Below are positions 8,159 to 16,197 of a DNA stretch of 52,866 nt, one piece after another. The stretch's first letter is position 1. Each line of letters opens with the position of its first letter. The translations under genes and the position numbers were made by a program. The stretch is taken from positions 1-52,866 of the forward strand of contig CAZTCD010000013.1 of NCBI GenBank assembly GCA_964612065.1, written 5' to 3'. The stretch comes from JAKFYM01 sp964612065. Lineage in GTDB: Bacteria; Bdellovibrionota; UBA1018; CAIPTA01. The notes below the pieces were generated by a model. The model did not search any database and was not told where the DNA came from. It worked only from the letters and a program-made list of their open reading frames with translations.

Positions 8159-8218
8159 AGGGTCCTCAGGATATGCGATTGGGTTCTCTAGGTCATTAGC
8201 GCGGCGCGCTGTATTCCG

Positions 8219-8395
8219 TCAATCCGATTTTTTCGGCTCTTCCATTTTGGTAGGGGCATTTTGAGGATCATAGGGGCAATTTCGGCATCCGAGCCCGCAG
8301 CAATAGCCACGTTTCATCAGATACGCGGAGGAAAATACCCAGAGGCCGCTCTCCGGGTCCAAAGAATAATCTTCGCTCTCTTCCGCCGGATCCAT
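8219..8395 (-). CDS. DUF5522-type small cysteine-rich protein
   Basis: 58 residues. The core LWVFSSAYLMKRGYCCGLGCRNCPYD matches the signature I know for DUF5522 (a V-F-T-x-x-Y-H-L-x-R-G-Y-C-C-G-x-G-C-R-H-C-P-Y pattern). Its four cysteines are likely metal ligands or redox-active. The ATG at 8395 lies 3 bp after the stop of choline dehydrogenase, so it is the last gene of the betaine operon. Function of the family is unknown to me. Confidence 0.8.
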   Translation of the reverse strand: MDPAEESEDYSLDPESGLWVFSSAYLMKRGYCCGLGCRNCPYDPQNAPTKMEEPKKSD

Positions 8396-8398
8396 CCG

Positions 8399-10078
8399 TC
8401 AGCTCTTTTTTCGCTTCTGATAGTAGCCGGCCGAAGAGGGCGGCAAAGGACTCTTGCCGAGGATCATATCCGCCGCCTTCTCCGCGATCATCATCACCGG
8501 GGCATATAAATTTCCATTGGTGATATAGGGCATCACGGAGGCGTCCACCACACGCAGGCCCTCCACTCCATGCACCTTCATGCTGAGAGGATCCACCACG
8601 GCCATGGAGTCCGAAGCCGGGCCCATTTTGCAGGTGCAGGAGGGATGCAGTGCGGTTTCCGAATCCTTTGCCACCCAATCGAGGATTTCCTGATCGGTTT
8701 CCACGCCAGGCCCGGGGCTCACCTCGCCCCCATTGAACTCATCGAAGGCTCTCTGGTTCAGAATCGCCCGCGAAACCCGCACGGCCTCGATCCATTCCTG
8801 CCGATCGGTGGGAGTGGAAAGGTAATTGAAGCGCAGAGCGGGATAAACCGAAGGATCCCGGCTCTTGATCTTCACCGTGCCTCTTACATCGGAATTCATC
8901 GGCCCCACGTGCACTTGGTAGCCGTGTCCGCCCGAGGGAGAGGTGCCGTCGTAGCGAATCGCAAGCGGTAAAAAGTGGAACTGGAGGTTAGGATACTCCA
9001 CCTTATCGTTGGACCGGATGAAGCCACCGGCCTCGAAATGGTTGGTGGCTCCGGGGCCTTTGCGGAGGAAGAGCCACTGAAAGCCGATCCAGGGCTTGTT
9101 GTACCACTTGAGGGCCGGCCATACGCTCACCGGTTTTTTGCAGGCGAACTGGATATACACCTCGAGGTGATCCTGGAGGTTTTCCCCTACTCCCGGAAGA
9201 TCGTGCACCACCGGAATCCCGAGCGCCTCGAGCTCTTTGCGGTTTCCGATTCCGCTCAGCTGCAGGAGCTGGGGAGAGTTGATGGCGCCTCCACTGAGAA
9301 TCACCTCTTTCGCCCTCACCTGCACCAGGCGGCCGCGTTTTTTATACTCCACGCCCCCGGCCTTTTTCCCCTCGAAGAGAACTCGGGTAACCAGGCAGCG
9401 GGTGCGAAGCTCGAGGTTTTTCCGGTGGAGCACCGGATGCAGATAGGCGCGGGCGGCAGAGAGGCGGCGGCCACGGTATACGTTACGATCGAACGGCGCA
9501 AACCCTTCCTGTTTATACCCGTTCACATCGGAGGTGAGAGGGTGCCCCGCCTGCTGCACGGCCTGGAAAAAAGCCTGAAAGAGCGGGTTGGTGCAAGGGC
9601 CGGGCTCGAGCTTGAGGGGGCCTTCGCCCCCATGCCATTCGTCGGCCCGGGGAGAATTATCGCTCCCGCCCTTGAGACGGGTTTCCGAGCGGATGAAATA
9701 GGGCAGGCAGTGGGCATAGCTCCAGCTCTCCATGCCGGGATCCTTGGCCCATTTCTCAAAATCCATGGGATTGCCGCGGATAAAGATCATCCCGTTGATC
9801 GAGCTCGATCCTCCGAGCACCTTGCCGCGGGCGTGGTACACAGAGCGGCCGTTCATGAATGGCTCGGGCTCCGAGCGGTAGCCCCAGTCGTACCAGGGAT
9901 TCCCGAGCGGCACGGAAAGGCCGGCCGGCATGTGAATGAAGATATCCCAGAGGGAATCGGGCCGGCCCGCCTCGAGCACAAGCACCTCGCGCGAAGGATC
10001 CTCACTCAAGCGGTTTGCCAGGGCGCAGCCCGCGGAGCCTCCGCCCACGATGATGGTATCAAAAACTTTTTCGCTCAT
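8399..10078 (-). CDS. betA: Choline dehydrogenase (GMC oxidoreductase)
   Basis: 559 residues, the length of BetA. N-terminal FAD-binding GGGSAGCALANRLSE, then ARGKVLGGSSSINGM (GMC signature 1), GGAINSPQLLQLSGIG (signature 2), and catalytic-region His in ETALHPSCTCKMG with the C-terminal PYITNGNLYAPVMMIAEKAAD. It oxidises choline to betaine aldehyde at the membrane in known systems. SD ACGGAG precedes the ATG. It lies 17 bp downstream of the aldehyde dehydrogenase gene that completes the reaction, which supports choline as substrate over other alcohols. Confidence 0.93.
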   Translation of the reverse strand: MSEKVFDTIIVGGGSAGCALANRLSEDPSREVLVLEAGRPDSLWDIFIHMPAGLSVPLGNPWYDWGYRSEPEPFMNGRSVYHARGKVLGGSSSINGMIFIRGNPMDFEKWAKDPGMESWSYAHCLPYFIRSETRLKGGSDNSPRADEWHGGEGPLKLEPGPCTNPLFQAFFQAVQQAGHPLTSDVNGYKQEGFAPFDRNVYRGRRLSAARAYLHPVLHRKNLELRTRCLVTRVLFEGKKAGGVEYKKRGRLVQVRAKEVILSGGAINSPQLLQLSGIGNRKELEALGIPVVHDLPGVGENLQDHLEVYIQFACKKPVSVWPALKWYNKPWIGFQWLFLRKGPGATNHFEAGGFIRSNDKVEYPNLQFHFLPLAIRYDGTSPSGGHGYQVHVGPMNSDVRGTVKIKSRDPSVYPALRFNYLSTPTDRQEWIEAVRVSRAILNQRAFDEFNGGEVSPGPGVETDQEILDWVAKDSETALHPSCTCKMGPASDSMAVVDPLSMKVHGVEGLRVVDASVMPYITNGNLYAPVMMIAEKAADMILGKSPLPPSSAGYYQKRKKS

Positions 10079-10095
10079 CTCCGTTTCCCAATTCT

Positions 10096-11559
10096 TCAGA
10101 AAGGCGAGGGTATGTCGGCGAGGTCCACATACACACTCTTCACCCTGGTATAGTGCTCGAGAGCTTCGAGGCCGTTCTCCCGGCCAACTCCGCTCTGCTT
10201 CACGCCGCCGAACGGAATTTCCACGGGGGTGATATTGTAATTATTAATCCAGCAGGTGCCGGCGTCCAGGTTCGCGATCACCCGGTGTGCCCGCGAGATA
10301 TCCCTCGTAAACACTCCCGCGGCAAGGCCAAAATCGCTATTGTTCGCACGGGCCACCGCTTCATCCTCCGCGCGGAACTTCAGCACCGTCATCACGGGGC
10401 CGAAGATCTCTTCTTTGGCGATGCGCATCTCGTCTTCGGCTTCGGAAAAGATCGTGGGGCTTACGAAATTTCCTTTGCCGAGAGCGCTTCCGGCGGGCCA
10501 TGCGGGCTTTCCGCCCCCGCAAAGCAAACGCGCGCCCTCCCGCGATCCCTCCGCGATATACTGCAGCACCTTTTCCTGGTGAACTTCCGAGATCAACGCG
10601 CCCATCTGAGTGGAGGGATCCTTGGGATCGCCCACACGGATCGTGAGGGCCCGCCTCGCCGCCTCCTCGCAGAATTTTTCGTAGATCTTTTCCTGCACGA
10701 AAACACGCGTGCCGTTGGAGCAAACCTCACCCTGGGTGAAAAAATTCGCAAGCAGGGCGGCGGATACGGCCTGGTCGAGAGGGCAATCCTCGAAAACCAG
10801 AAGAGGGCTCTTACCCCCGAGCTCCATGGTTACGGCCTTCAAGGTGCCAGCGGCCGAAGCCATCGCTTTCTTTCCCGTGGGCACGGAGCCCGTGAGAGAG
10901 ATCTTCGCCACACCGGGATGCTCTGCGAGAGCCCGCCCCACCTCACCGGCGCCTTGCACCACATTGAACACGCCGGATGGAAGGCCGGCCTCCATCAGAA
11001 TCTCCGCGAAGGCCAGCGCCGACAAGGGTGTAAGCTCGGAGGGCTTGTAAACCATGGTATTGCCCGCGGCGAGTGCGGGAGCGGCTTTCCAGGCGGCGAT
11101 CTGCAGCGGGTAATTCCAGGCGCCAATGGCGGCGCATACGCCGAGGGGTTCACGGCGCGTATAAGCGAAGGCGCTCGGCCCGAGGCTCATCTGCCGGCCG
11201 GAAAGCCCGGCCACGATGCCGCCGAAATACTCCAGGCAATCGGCGGCGGAAGGAATGTCCACGGCACGGCTTTCGGCGATGGGTTTGCCGGCGTCTTCGG
11301 TTTCTACCAAGGCAAGTGCTTCGGTTCTTTCCCGCAGCAGTTCGGCAGCCTTCCGCAGAATGCGCCCTCTTTCCACAGGCGCCTTGGCCCGCCATTCAGG
11401 AAATGCCCTGGCTGCGGCTTGTACGGCTTCATCCACCTCCGCCTTGCTCGCGCTTGCCACTTCCGCGATCACCTCATTCGTGGCGGGATTCCGGCTGGAA
11501 AAAACGGGGCCCGAACCGAAGGCGGCCCGGCCGTTGAAGAAAATCCCCACTTTTTTCAT
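10096..11559 (-). CDS. betB: Betaine aldehyde dehydrogenase
   Basis: 487 residues of the NAD(P)-dependent aldehyde dehydrogenase family. Visible are the cofactor-binding GAWNYPL region, LTGSVPTGK, the general-base Glu in TMELGGKSPLLVFED and the nucleophile Cys in GEVCSNGTRVFV. It should oxidise betaine aldehyde to glycine betaine. The start at 11559 (MKKVGIFFNGR) has SD GGGAGG 4 nt upstream and overlaps the EamA stop by 4 bp; the longer frame upstream is inside the EamA gene. Specificity for betaine aldehyde rests on neighbouring betA. Confidence 0.93.
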   Translation of the reverse strand: MKKVGIFFNGRAAFGSGPVFSSRNPATNEVIAEVASASKAEVDEAVQAAARAFPEWRAKAPVERGRILRKAAELLRERTEALALVETEDAGKPIAESRAVDIPSAADCLEYFGGIVAGLSGRQMSLGPSAFAYTRREPLGVCAAIGAWNYPLQIAAWKAAPALAAGNTMVYKPSELTPLSALAFAEILMEAGLPSGVFNVVQGAGEVGRALAEHPGVAKISLTGSVPTGKKAMASAAGTLKAVTMELGGKSPLLVFEDCPLDQAVSAALLANFFTQGEVCSNGTRVFVQEKIYEKFCEEAARRALTIRVGDPKDPSTQMGALISEVHQEKVLQYIAEGSREGARLLCGGGKPAWPAGSALGKGNFVSPTIFSEAEDEMRIAKEEIFGPVMTVLKFRAEDEAVARANNSDFGLAAGVFTRDISRAHRVIANLDAGTCWINNYNITPVEIPFGGVKQSGVGRENGLEALEHYTRVKSVYVDLADIPSPF

Positions 11560-12437
11560 TTGTCCTCCCTTCGCTGCGCAAACAGCCAGATCACAGAAGT
11601 TAACACAAGACCCATACCGATTCCCATGCGGAGGGAGATCTGCTCTCCCAACACCAGCACTCCCAGCACCACCGCCACAAGAGGATTCACGTAAGCGAAG
11701 CTCATCACCAGCGGAAGGGGCAGAGTTCTTACCGTATGCTGATGCGCGAGATAGGCCAATACGCAACCCGGCACTACAAGATAAAGCATAGCCAGCCAGG
11801 CCCGGGTATCGGGAATGAGCCAGATATTCGCGCCAAGAAAGAGTGCGATCACGGCATTCACCACTCCGGCCGCGAGCAGCTGATAGCCGCTGGCCACGAT
11901 CACGTTCAGCTTGCCTCCTTTTGCCGAAAGCACCGAGCCCAGGCTCCAGAGAAAGGCGCTGAAGAGCACGAGCGATGCGTTGAAGAAGGACGAGGAATCA
12001 AGCTCCTCACGGTTCATGGGAAGAATGGCAAGCACGCCCAGAAACCCCAGCAAGAGCGGCGCCCAAACCCTCCAGCCGGCCCGTATCGGCCCGGACAGAA
12101 GCACGGTCCAGAAGGGCATGCTGGAGAAAAGCAGCGCAGATAATCCTGAGCTCAGAAAGCGCGAAGCCCAGATCAGCAGAGTGTGTCCTCCCACCCAGAG
12201 AAGCGCGCCGGTGAAGGAAAGATAAGCGAACTCTCGCGAGGTGAGCCGCATGGGAAGCCTTTGCCAAGCACTCCAGCCCAGCATGAGCAAACCAGCCGCC
12301 AAGGTGCGGATCGCGGCGAGGGCATAGGGATTGAACCCGCCTTCTCCCGTAACGGCCACGCGGATCGCGAGGAAGGTGGATCCCCACACCAGATAAACCA
12401 CTAGAAGAGCGAGCAGGCCCGTTCGGGAAAGGCGCAT
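11556..12437 (-). CDS. EamA/DMT-family transporter
   Basis: 293 residues, about ten hydrophobic segments arranged as two EamA halves (VVYLVWGSTFLAIRVAV near the N-terminus; the second half starts near FSAFLWSLGSVLSA and ends FAYVNPLVAVVLG...LVLTSVIWLF). It is the first gene of the operon with betB and betA, overlapping betB by 4 bp. It may import choline or a precursor, or export a product; family membership alone does not decide. No betT or betI gene is present. A TAAGCT hexamer lies 9 nt before the ATG and no SD is evident. Confidence 0.9.
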   Translation of the reverse strand: MRLSRTGLLALLVVYLVWGSTFLAIRVAVTGEGGFNPYALAAIRTLAAGLLMLGWSAWQRLPMRLTSREFAYLSFTGALLWVGGHTLLIWASRFLSSGLSALLFSSMPFWTVLLSGPIRAGWRVWAPLLLGFLGVLAILPMNREELDSSSFFNASLVLFSAFLWSLGSVLSAKGGKLNVIVASGYQLLAAGVVNAVIALFLGANIWLIPDTRAWLAMLYLVVPGCVLAYLAHQHTVRTLPLPLVMSFAYVNPLVAVVLGVLVLGEQISLRMGIGMGLVLTSVIWLFAQRREDK

Positions 12438-12504
12438 GATTCATTGAGCTTAATGCTTAAATCAGCCGCACGCCACGCAACACAAGAGCCAGCAAAAGCA
12501 CACG

Positions 12505-13803
12505 CTAGCGGATCAGGCCTTGGCGCTTGAGGTTTTGAATCAACGCATCACGATAGTAGGGATCGTTTTGCATGAGGTAGATGGCGCTCTTGGTGCGCGA
12601 TCCCACCACTCCGTCCTGGTAAACGCTGGGCCCGAAGGAATCCGGTCCCCCCACCTGCATCGAAGTCTGGTTGATGGCTTTCTGGAGGCGTAGAGCGTCG
12701 TCGGCATTGCGCACTTCGATTCCATTGGTGGAAAGGAAGTTGCTGTAGTTGGCCTGGAGATCCACGCCGGTCACTTTGTTGGGAGCCCCAACGGCGGCCT
12801 TATACTGGTCGTACTCTTTCCAGCTCTTGGGCTTGCCCCAGCGATCGGATTCGGAAATAGGTGCGGGCTCTTCGGGCTCCGCGCTCACGGGCGCCGCTCT
12901 AGGCTTGGCCACGCTATCGCCGGGCGGGATTTCGGTGGGGCCTTGGCCGTTGCGAAGGCCGTTAAATCCGCCTTGCTTTGTCTCGGGTTGCGCCTGCTTG
13001 GGTTTCTCCTGCGCCTTTGGTTCTGCTTTCGGCTCAGGCTTCGGCTTCAGTTCTTCTTTTTTCTCTTTGGCTTTGGGAGCCTCGGCCACAGAAGTTTCAC
13101 ATCTGATTTTTTCGATATCGCGGATCATCGATCGCAAGGAGTCGCCGTAGTCGTCAAGAAGCTGATCGAGAGTTTCCACCCTCTTCACAAATTCATTGAG
13201 ATCTGCGCTGTTATTTTTCAAATGCGCCACACTGTGAAATACCCGAAGCGCATCGGAAGGGCAGTTCGGCACACTGGGAGTTTTTTCAAAAGCGGAAGTG
13301 AGCGCCTGAAAAGGAGTTTTACCCATAAGAGCGCTGAGCGATTCCTTGTAAAGCTTGCGAAGATCCGTTTCCGCAGGCCGCTCTACATTAACTTTGATCG
13401 CTGCCCTGGCACGGGAGATCACGGTTTTTTTCGATTCGAAATCGGCCACAGCCGCATTCTTATAACCCTCGCAGGCATCCACGCTGGCGAAGGCATCAGG
13501 CCGGCTTTTCACGCCGCTTTTAACTTTGGAAATTTCGCTGAGGATAACTTGCTGGTAACCGAGGTGCTTGCGTTCCATAGGGTCGAGGAAAAGCTCTTTC
13601 ACCTGCTTCGGGTAAGAAGTGCAGGCCAGGCCTCGCTGCCGCAAGTACTGTAGCTTCCGCTGAAGCTCGGAAACGTTTTGCTGAATTTCCTGCTGCCTGC
13701 GATCCAACGCCGACTGGGCGGCATCGGCGGAATAACGCTTAGCCTCGGCTAAGGCGGAAGAGAGGAAGAGAAGGCCACAGAATATCAACGTGGGGGTGGT
13801 CAC
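12505..13803 (-). CDS. Exported protein with PG_binding_1-like C-terminus
   Basis: 432 residues, GTG start with AAGG upstream. Signal peptide MTTPTLIFCGLLFLSSALAEA, then helical/coiled-coil sequence with cysteines near residues 60, 109, 184 and 238, then a Lys/Pro/Glu-rich linker (about residues 240-305). The C-terminal 90 residues include DGVVGSRTKSAIYLMQ, which resembles the D-G-x-x-G-x-x-T motif of peptidoglycan-binding domains (PF01471 type). A periplasmic cell-wall-associated role is therefore plausible, but the match is short. A divergent exported-protein gene starts at 14022. Confidence 0.75.
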   Translation of the reverse strand: MTTPTLIFCGLLFLSSALAEAKRYSADAAQSALDRRQQEIQQNVSELQRKLQYLRQRGLACTSYPKQVKELFLDPMERKHLGYQQVILSEISKVKSGVKSRPDAFASVDACEGYKNAAVADFESKKTVISRARAAIKVNVERPAETDLRKLYKESLSALMGKTPFQALTSAFEKTPSVPNCPSDALRVFHSVAHLKNNSADLNEFVKRVETLDQLLDDYGDSLRSMIRDIEKIRCETSVAEAPKAKEKKEELKPKPEPKAEPKAQEKPKQAQPETKQGGFNGLRNGQGPTEIPPGDSVAKPRAAPVSAEPEEPAPISESDRWGKPKSWKEYDQYKAAVGAPNKVTGVDLQANYSNFLSTNGIEVRNADDALRLQKAINQTSMQVGGPDSFGPSVYQDGVVGSRTKSAIYLMQNDPYYRDALIQNLKRQGLIR

Positions 13804-13859
13804 ATTACCTTATCGCCCGATTTCCTGGGCGGCTTGATCAGGATCTACCAGGCGGCACC

Positions 13860-13881
13860 CCCTGATTTTTCAGGGTTTTTT
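13860..13881 (+). terminator. Orphan terminator-like hairpin between divergent genes
   Basis: CCCTGA (13860-13865), 4-nt loop, TCAGGG (13870-13875), then six Ts. It reads as an intrinsic terminator on the plus strand, yet no plus-strand gene ends nearby. It may close a short RNA, or sit in the leader of the gene at 14022. Confidence 0.4.
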
Positions 13882-13916
13882 CGCCTGGGGACTGGGTCAT
13901 ATTAGAATAAAAACTC

Positions 13917-13937
13917 TATTTATTTAGAAAATAAATA
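13917..13937. repeat. AT-rich inverted repeat upstream of exported-protein gene
   Basis: TATTTATTT (13917-13925), 3-nt loop, AAATAAATA (13929-13937), a perfect 9-bp palindrome in an AT-rich island about 85 bp before the start codon at 14022. It could be a regulator site or an UP-like element. Confidence 0.5.
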
Positions 13938-14021
13938 AATTATTTCAATTAGTTCTAGCCAACACGGAATTCGGGCGCTATTTCTCTCGACAGAGACAAA
14001 CAAGATTTTAGGAGCGCATTT

Positions 14022-14405
14022 ATGAAATTCTTTCTGATTCCTCTCGTAGCATTGTTTTCCCTCGAAGCTTCGGCTGCACAGATCGCCGCCTTGGACTGCC
14101 TCGGCACCAATGGGGTAACCATCAAAGGTGAATCCACCCGGGGCGAAATGCTTCGCGTAACCACCCGCTGGGGAATCTTCCGCAAAGACTTCCACGCTTC
14201 GATCGGTACCGGCCCTGACGCTGGCACCACCTACGTAAACCTCAGCTCGGAAAACGGCATCGAGTACATCCTGGCTCTCGGCGCCAACCCTGCCAAGAAG
14301 CTCACCCAGAAGAGCAGCGGCACCATCCTCCAAACCAGCTCGGTTCGCGGCGTTCAGCCCTCCGTATTGGCTTTCGTTGCCTGCGACATCCGTTTCACGA
14401 AGTAG
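14022..14405 (+). CDS. Small exported protein of unknown function
   Basis: 127 residues. Signal peptide MKFFLIPLVALFSLEASA then AQIAALDC. The mature part is beta-rich, with two cysteines far apart (near its start and in FVACDIRFTK) that could form one disulfide. SD AGGAG lies 7 nt before the ATG. It has an AT-rich promoter region and a strong terminator, so it is monocistronic and probably well expressed. Not recognised. Confidence 0.82.
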   Translation: MKFFLIPLVALFSLEASAAQIAALDCLGTNGVTIKGESTRGEMLRVTTRWGIFRKDFHASIGTGPDAGTTYVNLSSENGIEYILALGANPAKKLTQKSSGTILQTSSVRGVQPSVLAFVACDIRFTK

Positions 14406-14442
14406 TTTTGATCCGTTCGGCGCGCTGAATAGAGCGCGCATC

Positions 14443-14484
14443 GAGCCGGGCGCCACCCCCTAAGGGCGTCCCGGCTCTTTTTTT
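14443..14484. terminator. Intrinsic terminator between convergent genes
   Basis: GAGCCGGG (14443-14450) pairs with CCCGGCTC (14470-14477), followed by a run of seven Ts. It ends the 14022 gene; the opposite-strand T tract is absent. Confidence 0.85.
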
Positions 14485-14490
14485 CAGGCG

Positions 14491-15345
14491 TCAGGCGAAA
14501 AAGATCCCGAAATAGCCGATTTTCTCGAATCCCAGCCCTTGGTAGAGCTTCTGCGCGGCCAGGTTCTTCTCTCCGGTGAATAAAATCATACGCCGGATGT
14601 TATGAATGCGGGCACAGTCGCTCAAGAGAACCTTCATTACGGTTCTGGAGAATCCCCGCCCCCTCATTTCCGGAACGGTATAAACACCGCCAACCTGGCC
14701 GATATCAAGAGCCCTCGCGTTCAGCGCGGCCGTCGACAGGAGCCGGCCGGATTCAAAATAGCCCCAAAACTCTTTCATGGCCGTATAGCGCTCAAAGTTC
14801 GCTCTCAACGCTTCGTCTGAAAGATCTTCTTTGAGCCCCTCTTCCCTGGTGTAGGCACGGCGGATAGGAAGCCACTGCGAGAATTCGTCGCTACTCAGCA
14901 GGCGCACCTTGGAATGGCCTTCCGCCACGGAAATTTCCCGCAGCTGGTAAAGATGCTCCCTGGATTCAAACGATGCCGCTTGGATTTTCTCCTGTTCCTT
15001 GAGGTACTCCCAGAAAGACGAGGCCGCGGCCCACTCGCCAATAACCCCCTTGATTGGCATTGGTTCCCGCCGGCATGCTTCGAGGATGAGCTCGTTCGCC
15101 CTTTCCTCGGGCTCCGCACTAAGGAGGAGATTGCCCCTTCTGGTTAGACAAAACACCCCTTTCACTTCCCCCGAATCCATCAGCAGCTTGAAGTTTCCGG
15201 AATTCGACTGCTCCGTGAGCCGGGAGCCCTGATCTTCAAAATTTCCCAACAGAAACATGCTCGAAGCGAATCTAGCGGTAAGAAAGGCAAGGGCTTTCTG
15301 CTCAAGCTCGGAATTCCAGGCCGTCACGTTTAGGCGGGTGTCCAT
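14491..15345 (-). CDS. GNAT-family N-acetyltransferase
   Basis: 284 residues. The C-terminal half has the acetyl-CoA-binding GNAT motif: GQVGGVYTVPEMRGRGFSRT (R-G-x-G-x-S/A), then NLAAQKLYQGLGFEKIGYFGIFF, typical of the FR47-like branch. The N-terminal 140 residues look like a degenerate second GNAT fold (FLTARFASSMFLLGNF), as in double-GNAT proteins. Substrate unknown. It has no SD; TTGAGA, 17 bp and TATTTT end 6 nt before the ATG, a good leaderless promoter. Confidence 0.88.
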   Translation of the reverse strand: MDTRLNVTAWNSELEQKALAFLTARFASSMFLLGNFEDQGSRLTEQSNSGNFKLLMDSGEVKGVFCLTRRGNLLLSAEPEERANELILEACRREPMPIKGVIGEWAAASSFWEYLKEQEKIQAASFESREHLYQLREISVAEGHSKVRLLSSDEFSQWLPIRRAYTREEGLKEDLSDEALRANFERYTAMKEFWGYFESGRLLSTAALNARALDIGQVGGVYTVPEMRGRGFSRTVMKVLLSDCARIHNIRRMILFTGEKNLAAQKLYQGLGFEKIGYFGIFFA

Positions 15346-15351
15346 AAGGGA

Positions 15352-15380
15352 AAAATACCCCGCCCCGGCCGCCCTCTCAA
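15352..15380 (-). promoter_or_regulatory. Promoter of the GNAT gene, probably leaderless
   Basis: On the minus strand, TTGAGA (15380-15375), 17-bp spacer, TATTTT (15357-15352), then 6 nt to the ATG at 15345. Initiation would fall at or next to the start codon. Confidence 0.6.
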
Positions 15381-15475
15381 TCCTTTAGCCAAATTCGGGC
15401 AATTCCAGAGCGGTACCACCGCCCGGTTCCACCCCACTCCCAAAACCAAATTGGAACCAGCCTCATCTGCTGGCC

Positions 15476-15631
15476 ATGGCTTCTAATACGCTTTATTTCG
15501 CTCTCGGCACCTCCGGCGCGATTTTCACTCTTGGCACGAGCATTGCCTTAGGGCTCGCAACAAATCATTTTCAGCGGCGAAACGCAAAAGCGCGGATCGC
15601 TGCGCTAAACCAAACGGCTCATCCCCTGTAA
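15476..15631 (+). CDS. Possible 51-residue membrane peptide
   Basis: ATG at 15476 opens a frame encoding MASNTLYFALGTSGAIFTLG, more hydrophobic sequence (TSIALGLATNHF) and a basic tail (QRRNAKAR). It could be a single-pass membrane peptide. There is no convincing SD. It ends 25 bp before the next gene, which has its own SD. It is listed because the 15346-15656 stretch otherwise holds no gene; it may be fortuitous. Confidence 0.3.
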   Translation: MASNTLYFALGTSGAIFTLGTSIALGLATNHFQRRNAKARIAALNQTAHPL

Positions 15632-15656
15632 CGAGCTTAAAAAAAAGGAACCTACC

Positions 15657-16142
15657 ATGAAACTCTTCGCACTTGCTTCCGCTCTCGCCGGCATCATCAT
15701 CTGCCCTCCTGCTGACGCCCGCTCCCTGCAAACCCAGGAATCCCACGTGCTCCGCCACGTGATGATCGATGGCCAGCCAACCAAACACGTGGGCGTGCTC
15801 ACGATCAACCACGCCGCCAGCACCATCAAAGTAGACATCATGAACGACATCTGCGGGCACTACGCCAAGCGCGAGCCCGGCACCTTCACCTGCCTCGCCA
15901 TGCCCGTTAAAGTAACCACCCTCGAGGTGCCTCTTGAGAAGCGCGAAAAGAGCTGCGGCTCCCTCGTGCTCAGCGGCTCCGAAGACAACCGCATTCGCGA
16001 CGGCTTCGGCACCGAGATCACCGTGATGAATCACTCCGGCCGCATCTGCGAAGACGTGCGCCCCTTCTTGATCGAAGTGCGCGCCACCCGCTTCAATCCC
16101 TGGACCCAGACCGCCACCCACTTCTACCTCGGCGGCAATTAA
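15657..16142 (+). CDS. Exported protein of unknown function
   Basis: 161 residues. Signal peptide MKLFALASALAGIIICPPADA, then RSLQTQES. The mature domain appears beta-rich and carries four cysteines (NDICGHY, FTCLA, KSCGS, RICED). Start supported by AAGGAA upstream. Ends in FYLGGN followed by a terminator. No recognised family. Confidence 0.82.
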   Translation: MKLFALASALAGIIICPPADARSLQTQESHVLRHVMIDGQPTKHVGVLTINHAASTIKVDIMNDICGHYAKREPGTFTCLAMPVKVTTLEVPLEKREKSCGSLVLSGSEDNRIRDGFGTEITVMNHSGRICEDVRPFLIEVRATRFNPWTQTATHFYLGGN

Positions 16143-16165
16143 TTTCCCTGTTCCGATCCTGTTCG

Positions 16166-16197
16166 CGCCTGCCCTTTCACCGGGGCGGGCGTTTTTT
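16166..16197 (+). terminator. Intrinsic terminator
   Basis: CGCCTGCCC (16166-16174) pairs with GGGCGGGCG (16183-16191, one G-T pair), followed by six Ts. It overlaps the stop codon of the convergent gene. Confidence 0.85.

Noticed and set aside
10153..11694. 513-codon plus-strand open frame
   Set aside because: Antisense shadow of betB; no domain, no SD.
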